12,279 nucleotides of DNA from SAR116 cluster bacterium. GTDB taxonomy: Bacteria > Pseudomonadota > Alphaproteobacteria > Puniceispirillales > Marisalimonadaceae. A program made the position numbers and the translations under genes. The notes beneath the pieces were generated by a model. The model had not been told where the DNA came from, did not search any database, and worked only from the letters and a program-made list of their open reading frames with translations. The stretch lies in NCBI GenBank assembly GCA_002691795.1, contig NZIY01000054.1, forward strand, positions 1-12,279, read 5' to 3'. Below, piece by piece: positions 7,079 through 12,279 of the stretch (the first letter of the stretch is position 1; the number at the start of each line of letters is the position of its first letter).

Positions 7079-7571
7079 TTTTTGATCTTTCTATATTATC
7101 TAAATTTCTTCCTTCAATTCTAAGTAATCTTACAGGCTCTTTTCTAACAGGAGAATGTACATCGCCAACGTTATAAAACCGAACATCACCTGGTTTCATA
7201 ATATATTTTTTTGTTTCCTTAACAAATTTAAGATCGCTTTCTTCTTTTACAATTTCCCATTCTGTCATTTCCGTTTCCCCAGAAGCTTGACCATATATTG
7301 CCCAACTTGACCCATGATCGTGCGGTGTACCGTCAGCCTCTTGATTATATACATGTCCACAAACACAAAATCCAAGCTCTAGATCTTCGTAAAGTACTTC
7401 TCTTGGGTTTGGATTTTCACTATCTCTGTCTTTTAGATTATGGTGAATAAAATTTTGATCCATTAGTGCTTTTTGAACAAAATAACAAACTTTATCTGAT
7501 CCTTCTTGAATGCCATAATCTTCCAAAATACCTTTTATGTCTTTAGCTAACTCATCTAATGAATATGGCAT
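7065..7571 (-). CDS. Cupin protein, possible thiol dioxygenase
   Basis: This is a 168-residue single-domain cupin. The first cupin motif is recognisable in GTPHDHGSSWAIYGQASGE (81-99), with H84 and H86 as metal ligands. The second motif supplies H139 in GDVRFYNVGDVHSP. This HxH plus distal His pattern is the three-histidine iron site of cysteine dioxygenase and 3-mercaptopropionate dioxygenase, and the HDHGSSWA segment looks more like the mercaptopropionate type than animal cysteine dioxygenase. If so, it oxidises a thiol to a sulfinate. Other cupins share such motifs, so the substrate is inferred and uncertain. It is the last gene of the minus-strand run, 22 bp after the DapA-family gene, with its own consensus ribosome binding site. 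It converges with the rhodanese gene. Confidence 0.72.
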   Translation of the reverse strand: MPYSLDELAKDIKGILEDYGIQEGSDKVCYFVQKALMDQNFIHHNLKDRDSENPNPREVLYEDLELGFCVCGHVYNQEADGTPHDHGSSWAIYGQASGETEMTEWEIVKEESDLKFVKETKKYIMKPGDVRFYNVGDVHSPVRKEPVRLLRIEGRNLDNIERSKIKEF

Positions 7572-7578
7572 AAAAAAG

Positions 7579-7583
7579 CCTCC
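7579..7583 (-). promoter_or_regulatory. Consensus Shine-Dalgarno of the cupin gene
   Basis: The minus strand reads AAGGAGG, whose GGAGG core ends 7 bases before the ATG at 7571. This is the strongest ribosome binding site in the minus-strand run and suggests high translation of the terminal gene independent of coupling. Confidence 0.75.
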
Positions 7584-7593
7584 TTAAAAAAAA

Positions 7594-8508
7594 TTATAAT
7601 CCCCATTTCATAGCAATTAAATCATAATTATTTGCCAAATCTAGCAAACCTTTTTTTGTTTCTTTATCTAAACTTGGAATTGGATGACGGCAAAAATCTG
7701 ATTTTATTACTCCACCCTCTTTAAAAACTGTTTTGGTAGCTCTAAATCCACATTGTCTATTTTCATAATTTATAAGAGGAAGTACCCTATTATATTCAAC
7801 CTCTGCTTCTTTAATATTTCCTTTAATATAATTTTTAACTAAAGGCCCAATCAAATCGGGCAACATTGCTGAACTCATATTTCCTCTTGCACCAGCTTGT
7901 AAATCTTCAAATAAAGTTATTCCTTCCTCACCATCGAAAGGACCTTCAACAACATTTCCACCTTTGTGAATTAGTGCCCTAAGTTTGTTTGCTGCTTGTG
8001 CGCACTCTATTTTAAAACATTTGACGTTTTCTATTTCTTTTGCCATCTTCACAAGAAGGTTAACCCCTAAATCAACTCCAGATAAAGGAGCATCTTGAAC
8101 CATTATTGTTATTTCAGCCTCATTAACTTTTCTGAATTGCTCAAAAGTTTGATCAGCATTTCCTTTTAACAAAGCACCATGATATGGAGGCATCATCATC
8201 ACCATATCAGCCCCAATATCCTTTGCAAGCTTTGCTCTTTTAAATACAATATCTGTAGAAAAATGACTTATTGTTACGATTATTGGCACTCTTCCAGCTA
8301 CATGCTCAATACAAAGTTTTGTTAAAATTTCTCTTTCATCATCAGATAATAGAAATTGTTCAGAATAATTAGCTAAAATACAAATACCGTCAACTTTTTG
8401 ATCTATCATGCAATCTAAAACTCTTTTCATACCATCAATATCTAGATCTTCATTTTCTTTAAATGGCGTTGGTGCAACTGGCCAGCACCCTGTAAAGTTA
8501 TTACTCAT
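7594..8508 (-). CDS. DapA/NAL-family lyase-like protein, atypical site
   Basis: This is a 304-residue member of the dihydrodipicolinate synthase/N-acetylneuraminate lyase family, (beta/alpha)8 barrels that form a Schiff base with a keto acid for aldol cleavage or condensation. The N-terminal GCWPVAPTPFKENEDLD (7-23) is the family opening, and K166 in KCFKIE aligns with the Schiff-base lysine. GNMSSAMLPDL (209-219) matches the late GxxS/N region. Two usual features are changed: the GxTGE loop reads LANYSEQ (45-51), and the YNxP segment holding the catalytic tyrosine reads QDAP (138-141). It is therefore unlikely to be lysine-pathway DapA and is more likely a catabolic aldolase or dehydratase. 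GAGGAAGG gives a good ribosome binding site before the ATG. It sits 29 bp downstream of the acyl-CoA ligase. The reaction is unknown. Confidence 0.83.
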   Translation of the reverse strand: MSNNFTGCWPVAPTPFKENEDLDIDGMKRVLDCMIDQKVDGICILANYSEQFLLSDDEREILTKLCIEHVAGRVPIIVTISHFSTDIVFKRAKLAKDIGADMVMMMPPYHGALLKGNADQTFEQFRKVNEAEITIMVQDAPLSGVDLGVNLLVKMAKEIENVKCFKIECAQAANKLRALIHKGGNVVEGPFDGEEGITLFEDLQAGARGNMSSAMLPDLIGPLVKNYIKGNIKEAEVEYNRVLPLINYENRQCGFRATKTVFKEGGVIKSDFCRHPIPSLDKETKKGLLDLANNYDLIAMKWGL

Positions 8509-8537
8509 AAAACCTTCCTCATATAAAAGAGTAGCAA

Positions 8538-10103
8538 TTAAAAACTATTTTTCCAAGTATCATTTGTAATACCTTCTTTTCTTAAAGCATGTTTTATAAT
8601 TTTACCTGTTTGTGTCTTTGGAAAATTTTTCATTACACGTAAATATAGTGGTATAGAAAATTTAGCTAAGTCAGATGTGACATTTTTTATCCATTCAGAG
8701 TATTCAATTTTTGATCCTTGAACTATCATCAAGGCTACCATAACCTCATCTTCTTGCCCATGATCTTTTGCAGGAACTGCAAATGCTGCAGCCTCAGCAA
8801 TTTGAGGAATCTTCAAAAAAGCTTGTTCAACCTCATATGAAGATATATTTTCACCCCTTCTTCTTATACAATCTTTAATTCTATCAACAAATATTAATTG
8901 ATTTTTTTTGTTAAAAAAACCTGCATCACCAGTGTGAAACCAAAAATTTCTATAAGCTTCAAAAGATTTGTCCGGCATACCTAAATAACCTTGCATAAAT
9001 CCAAATGATATTTTGGGCCTAACCATTATTTCACCAGTAATACCATGTTTTAATTTTTCATCCGTATTAGGATCTCTGACTTCTACATCAAAATATTTAG
9101 AATATACTTCACCACATGTTCCATTTCCTTTTTCTCCTAATTTTCCATAAACAGGAATATTGACTTCTGTCATGCCATAGAGGGGTATAACTTCTTTAAT
9201 GCCAAATCGTCTTCTTAAAATATTTTCAGGTTCTTTAGGTAAAGGCGCAGATCCTATAACTTTTAAGTTATGGCTTTTATCAAATTTGGTTTGCGACTGT
9301 GCTACTACAAAAGCAGCTATAGCACCCAACATGTTTGTGTGTGTGATTTTATAATTTATTATATCATTTAACCAATTACTAGCTGAAAACTTTCCTCTTA
9401 TTACAGCTTTAGTTCTGTTGATTAGACATGCCAAAAGTTGCATAAATAATCCATTTGCATGAAATAGGGGTAAACAAATATAAAAAATATCTTTTTTATT
9501 CAACATATAATTATCTATTGTACCAATAGCAAATAATACACAATGAGCGTTTGGCATAATTACTCCTTTTGCTGGGCCAGAAGTCCCACTCGTAAACATA
9601 ACACATGAAATATCCTCCATCTTTGATTGATGAATTTCAGAAATTAGTAGTTCTTTAGATAAAAGAAAATTCTTATGATTTAAAATACTTATATTTTTTA
9701 TTTTCCAATCTATTTTTTCAAAATATTTCAGATATATATTTTCCGCTAAAACAAGTTTTGGTCTAGATATTTCAATTTGGTGTTTTAATACATCTCCTCG
9801 TAAGGCAGTGTTAAGTGCAACAAAAGTAATGCCAAGAAAAGATGCACCTAACCATATTGGTATAAATGCCATTGGATTATCAATCATAACAGCTATTGAA
9901 TCACCATTTACTAAACCATTTTTTTTTAATCTAAACGAAGCTTTAAGTCCTTTTGACACGAGGTCTTCATAAGTCCATTTTTCATTATCAATAAATTCTA
10001 TAATATTAAATTTAGGAAAATTTTTAGCTTGATTTAATATTAAATCTGATATTATCCAATTCTTATAATTATTTAATTTTAATTCATTTAAACTTTTATT
10101 CAT
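8538..10103 (-). CDS. Acyl-CoA synthetase, CaiC-like AMP-binding ligase
   Basis: This is a 521-residue class I adenylate-forming enzyme that activates a carboxylic acid with ATP and then loads it on coenzyme A. All core motifs are intact: the phosphate-binding loop TSGTSGPAKG (171-180), YGMTE (309-313), HTGD (390-393) with the ribose-binding aspartate, the hinge DRIKDCIRRRGENIS (407-421), and the catalytic C-terminal lysine K501 in TQTGKI. The IRRRGENISSYEVE pattern is typical of the CaiC-like group of carnitine/crotonobetaine-CoA ligases and their relatives. The acid cannot be deduced; a polar or branched short acid is plausible. Its start overlaps the stop of the alpha/beta hydrolase gene in ATGA, so the two are translationally coupled. 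A second ligase is cut off at the right edge of the window. Confidence 0.9.
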   Translation of the reverse strand: MNKSLNELKLNNYKNWIISDLILNQAKNFPKFNIIEFIDNEKWTYEDLVSKGLKASFRLKKNGLVNGDSIAVMIDNPMAFIPIWLGASFLGITFVALNTALRGDVLKHQIEISRPKLVLAENIYLKYFEKIDWKIKNISILNHKNFLLSKELLISEIHQSKMEDISCVMFTSGTSGPAKGVIMPNAHCVLFAIGTIDNYMLNKKDIFYICLPLFHANGLFMQLLACLINRTKAVIRGKFSASNWLNDIINYKITHTNMLGAIAAFVVAQSQTKFDKSHNLKVIGSAPLPKEPENILRRRFGIKEVIPLYGMTEVNIPVYGKLGEKGNGTCGEVYSKYFDVEVRDPNTDEKLKHGITGEIMVRPKISFGFMQGYLGMPDKSFEAYRNFWFHTGDAGFFNKKNQLIFVDRIKDCIRRRGENISSYEVEQAFLKIPQIAEAAAFAVPAKDHGQEDEVMVALMIVQGSKIEYSEWIKNVTSDLAKFSIPLYLRVMKNFPKTQTGKIIKHALRKEGITNDTWKNSF

Positions 10104-10906
10104 AATTGTTGAGAGTGATAGCTTAAATAATTTTTAATATGAGAGTTTAATTCCTTAGGTTTTTCAATAGGAAGAAAATGCCCACAATCTAGAATTTGAA
10201 AATCACATTGTCTAATATTCTCAACCATTTCAAGTCCTTTTTTTAGTGGTGTCATCATGTCGTATTTAGCTAAAACCGCTAAACATTTTAAGTTGATCTC
10301 AGAAGCAGCTTGTTTACCATTTTTGTACAAATTACATGATTTTAAGTCAGTTGATAATACAGAAAGATTATTCATTTTCATAACTGCACTTCCTTCAATA
10401 AGGTGATTATGTCCAGGCCAATTCGATATAGAAAACGATCCATAATTGTCTTGCCCCCATTTAACCATTAGATCATATGCTTTTTCAGGATTGTTGATTG
10501 AAGTGTCAATTAAGTAATCATTTACAGGGATAGACATTGCTCCAGCTAAAAATATTAAACCTTTAGCGAGATCAGGTATTTTTGCTGCTAATTCAAGCAT
10601 AGTTAAACAACCTTGTGAATGACCAATAAAAAATACTTTTTGGAGCTTTAAAAATTGTATCAAATCAGCAAGCCAAAACATGTCTTCTTCAATTGACGTT
10701 GTTTGTTTACCCTCAGAAAAACCATGGCCAGGAAAATCAGGCGCTATAACGTTATACCCTTGACTTACAAAATAACGAATTTGTTGAGTAAATGAATAAT
10801 GATTTTGCCCAGCTCCATGAATAAAACACAATGTGTCTTTATCTTTAGCCAGATCTAGCCCTCCTGTAGACAAATAAGTTTTACTTCCTTTAAAGTCTAC
10901 ATACAT
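10100..10906 (-). CDS. Alpha/beta hydrolase
   Basis: This is a 268-residue soluble alpha/beta-hydrolase-fold protein with a complete catalytic triad. The oxyanion loop is HGAGQNHYSF (30-39), the nucleophile elbow is GHSQGC (95-100) with S97, the acid is most likely D216 in KYDMMTP, and the histidine is H243 in CGHFLP. DFPGHGFSEG (57-66) is the usual turn after strand 4. Such enzymes hydrolyse esters, lactones, thioesters or C-C bonds. Between a MetY-like enzyme and an acyl-CoA ligase, an esterase or lactonase that frees an acid for CoA activation is plausible. It starts immediately after the upstream stop (TAAATG) and ends in an ATGA overlap with the ligase start. A homoserine O-acetyltransferase is disfavoured because of its shorter length and missing signature. 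Confidence 0.85.
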   Translation of the reverse strand: MYVDFKGSKTYLSTGGLDLAKDKDTLCFIHGAGQNHYSFTQQIRYFVSQGYNVIAPDFPGHGFSEGKQTTSIEEDMFWLADLIQFLKLQKVFFIGHSQGCLTMLELAAKIPDLAKGLIFLAGAMSIPVNDYLIDTSINNPEKAYDLMVKWGQDNYGSFSISNWPGHNHLIEGSAVMKMNNLSVLSTDLKSCNLYKNGKQAASEINLKCLAVLAKYDMMTPLKKGLEMVENIRQCDFQILDCGHFLPIEKPKELNSHIKNYLSYHSQQL

Positions 10907-12211
10907 TTAATTTCTCTTACTTGAAATTTTTGCAGCAGCTTTAAAACCTTTTTCAAAATCCATTTTTATATCTTCAATATCTTCTAAACCTACAGATAGT
11001 CTTATCATATCATCAGTTAATCCTGAAACCTTCATGGCTTCTGAACTTAGATGAGAATGTGTAGTACTTCCTGGATGAATCAATAATGTTTTTGCATCAC
11101 CTACATTTGCTAAATGAGAAGCTAGTGTTACATTTTCAATGAAAGCCTTTCCAGCATCTCTTCCCCCTTTTATTCCAAAAACAATTATTGATCCTGATCC
11201 TAATGGCAAAATTTCTTTTGCAATTTGGTGATCTGGATGATCATCTAAATCTGGATGTTTTAACCAAGAAACAGCTTCATGACCTTTTAGAAAATCTAAC
11301 ATCATATTCGTGTTTTCTATATGCTTTTTCATTCGTAATGAAAGTGTTTCTATACCTTGTAGTATGTAAAAGGCATTGTTTGGAGATAATGATGGTCCAA
11401 AATTGTACATTCCTTCTGCTCTAATTTTAGCAGTTAGTGCTGAGGGTCCAAACTCCTCCCAAAAACTTATTCCATTCAGAGCAAAATGAGGGCCTGATAT
11501 TGTAGGAAATTTTTCTTTATTACCCCAATCAAAATTTCCTCCATTTACCAAAGCACCCCCAATTGCTATGCCGTGTCCTCCTATCCATTTCGTTAATGAA
11601 TGAATAACTATATTTGCGCCATGTAATATAGGTTTCATTAAATAAGGGGTATTAAATGTTGCATCAATTGCTAAAGGAACATTTTTTTTCTTACAAATTT
11701 TAGCTACTTCAGGAACATTCATCACATCTAAACCAGGATTTCCAATTACTTCTCCAAAAACTAATTTTGTGTTTGGTTTAATTTTATTTTCAATTTCTTT
11801 AAGATTATTTGGGTTTACAAATTCTGTTTCAATCCCAAACCTAGTCATTGTATGCTGAAGTAAATTAATATTAGCTCCATACATTTTATTAGACGCTACA
11901 ATGTGATCTCCACTTGAACAAATAGCAGAAACTACTAAGTGCATTGCAGCCATTCCACTTGAGCAAGCTATACAACTTACACCTCCATCCAAAGAAGCAA
12001 GCCTCTGTTCTAATGTCGCTATTGTTGGATTTGAAATTCTTGTGTATAAATGTCCTCCAACTTCCATATTATACAATGCTGCTGCTTCATTAGTATCTTT
12101 AAATACATAAGAAGTGGTTTGATAAATTGGAACAGCTCTTGAACCTGTTTCTTTATCAGGCACATGCCCAGAATGTAAAGATATCGTATCAAATTTGTAT
12201 TTTTCACTCAT
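10907..12211 (-). CDS. metY: O-acetylhomoserine sulfhydrylase-type PLP enzyme
   Basis: This is a 434-residue Cys/Met-metabolism PLP enzyme whose length fits O-acetylhomoserine sulfhydrylase, longer than MetB/MetC. Diagnostic stretches are DTISLHSGH (8-16), YTRISNPT (56-63, phosphate-binding Tyr/Arg), SSGMAA (84-89), the cofactor-contacting D183 in AIDATFNTPY, and the Schiff-base lysine K208 in HSLTKWIGGHG. The C-terminal LIHPGSTTHS is also typical. The family makes homocysteine from O-acetylhomoserine and sulfide, or methionine from methanethiol. The start follows AGAGG by 6 bases and overlaps the end of the upstream ligase gene. It is embedded among CoA ligases and a hydrolase with no methionine-pathway gene in the window, so it may have a scavenging role or act as a related C-S lyase. 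The symbol reflects the family, not proven activity. Confidence 0.9.
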   Translation of the reverse strand: MSEKYKFDTISLHSGHVPDKETGSRAVPIYQTTSYVFKDTNEAAALYNMEVGGHLYTRISNPTIATLEQRLASLDGGVSCIACSSGMAAMHLVVSAICSSGDHIVASNKMYGANINLLQHTMTRFGIETEFVNPNNLKEIENKIKPNTKLVFGEVIGNPGLDVMNVPEVAKICKKKNVPLAIDATFNTPYLMKPILHGANIVIHSLTKWIGGHGIAIGGALVNGGNFDWGNKEKFPTISGPHFALNGISFWEEFGPSALTAKIRAEGMYNFGPSLSPNNAFYILQGIETLSLRMKKHIENTNMMLDFLKGHEAVSWLKHPDLDDHPDHQIAKEILPLGSGSIIVFGIKGGRDAGKAFIENVTLASHLANVGDAKTLLIHPGSTTHSHLSSEAMKVSGLTDDMIRLSVGLEDIEDIKMDFEKGFKAAAKISSKRN

Positions 12212-12279
12212 ATTTTTCCTCTAAATGGTCTTCTCTTAATATATTTCTTTTTATTTTACCAGTTGTGGTAAGGGGTAAC
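12204..12279 (-). CDS. C-terminal end of an acyl-CoA synthetase (partial)
   Basis: The minus strand from the right edge encodes 24 residues ending at a TGA (12204-12206). The readable tail starts LPLTTTGKIKR and continues NILRE, matching the last conserved motif of AMP-binding acyl-CoA ligases, including the catalytic lysine of TGK. The rest of the gene lies beyond the window. Its stop codon sits 8 bases inside the following MetY-like gene (ATGAGTGA), so the two are translationally coupled and belong to the same transcript. This makes it a second CoA ligase in the operon. The evidence is short but the motif is specific. Confidence 0.75.
   Translation of the reverse strand, partial: LPLTTTGKIKRNILREDHLEEKYE

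Noticed and set aside
7572..7593. Possible terminator between the DapA-family and cupin genes
   Set aside because: The A/T runs lack any stem, and the segment is explained by the cupin ribosome binding site.
7594..8508. Lysine-biosynthesis dapA
   Set aside because: The catalytic tyrosine segment and the GxTGE loop are both replaced, and there are no lysine genes nearby.
10100..10906. Homoserine O-acetyltransferase (MetX) beside the MetY-like gene
   Set aside because: MetX is also an alpha/beta-fold enzyme and would make sense next to MetY, but it is usually about 350 or more residues. This 268-residue protein has the compact generic hydrolase pattern (GHSQGC) with no room for the MetX lid region.
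11188..11424. 78-residue plus-strand frame inside the MetY-like gene
   Set aside because: It is antisense to conserved PLP-enzyme sequence and has no domain or ribosome binding site.

Overview
The window is strongly AT-rich (poly-A/T runs, AT-ending codons, AGA for arginine) and tightly packed. The longest non-coding stretch is 79 bp at the left edge, and neighbouring genes often overlap or abut. Gene content (a TTT transporter, a multi-domain rhodanese, CaiC-like acyl-CoA ligases) and base composition suggest a streamlined marine alphaproteobacterium such as a SAR11-like lineage. That assignment is inference from composition and gene families; there is no rRNA or other marker gene here.

Layout. 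(1) 1-3067, plus strand: a complete tripartite tricarboxylate transporter (TTT) operon in the order tctC (periplasmic binding protein), tctB, tctA. Two operator-like inverted repeats lie upstream, and a strong hairpin separates tctC from tctBA. (2) 3051-5481, minus strand: a ThDP-dependent enzyme followed by a TauE/SafE (TSUP) anion exporter, tail to tail with tctA. (3) 5522-7078, plus strand: a 518-residue protein that reads as four tandem rhodanese-like domains with one intact active-site cysteine, diverging from the ThDP gene across 40 bp. (4) 12279-7065, minus strand: a compact run, probably one operon, encoding (in transcription order) the C-terminal tail of an acyl-CoA synthetase cut by the window edge, an O-acetylhomoserine sulfhydrylase-type PLP enzyme, an alpha/beta hydrolase, a full-length acyl-CoA ligase, a DapA/NAL-family lyase with altered catalytic positions, and a small cupin with a thiol-dioxygenase-like three-histidine pattern.

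How they may work together. The window combines carboxylate uptake (TTT), two CoA-activating ligases, carbon-carbon chemistry (ThDP enzyme, DapA-family lyase) and an unusual density of sulfur-linked families: TauE/SafE, rhodanese, thiol-dioxygenase-like cupin and MetY-like enzyme. A reasonable but unproven reading is a locus for importing and breaking down an organic acid, possibly an organosulfur carboxylate, with sulfur trapped by the MetY-like and rhodanese proteins or exported as an oxidised anion. No tRNA, rRNA, CRISPR array, insertion sequence or attachment site was recognised. There is no gene-free stretch above 300 bases.
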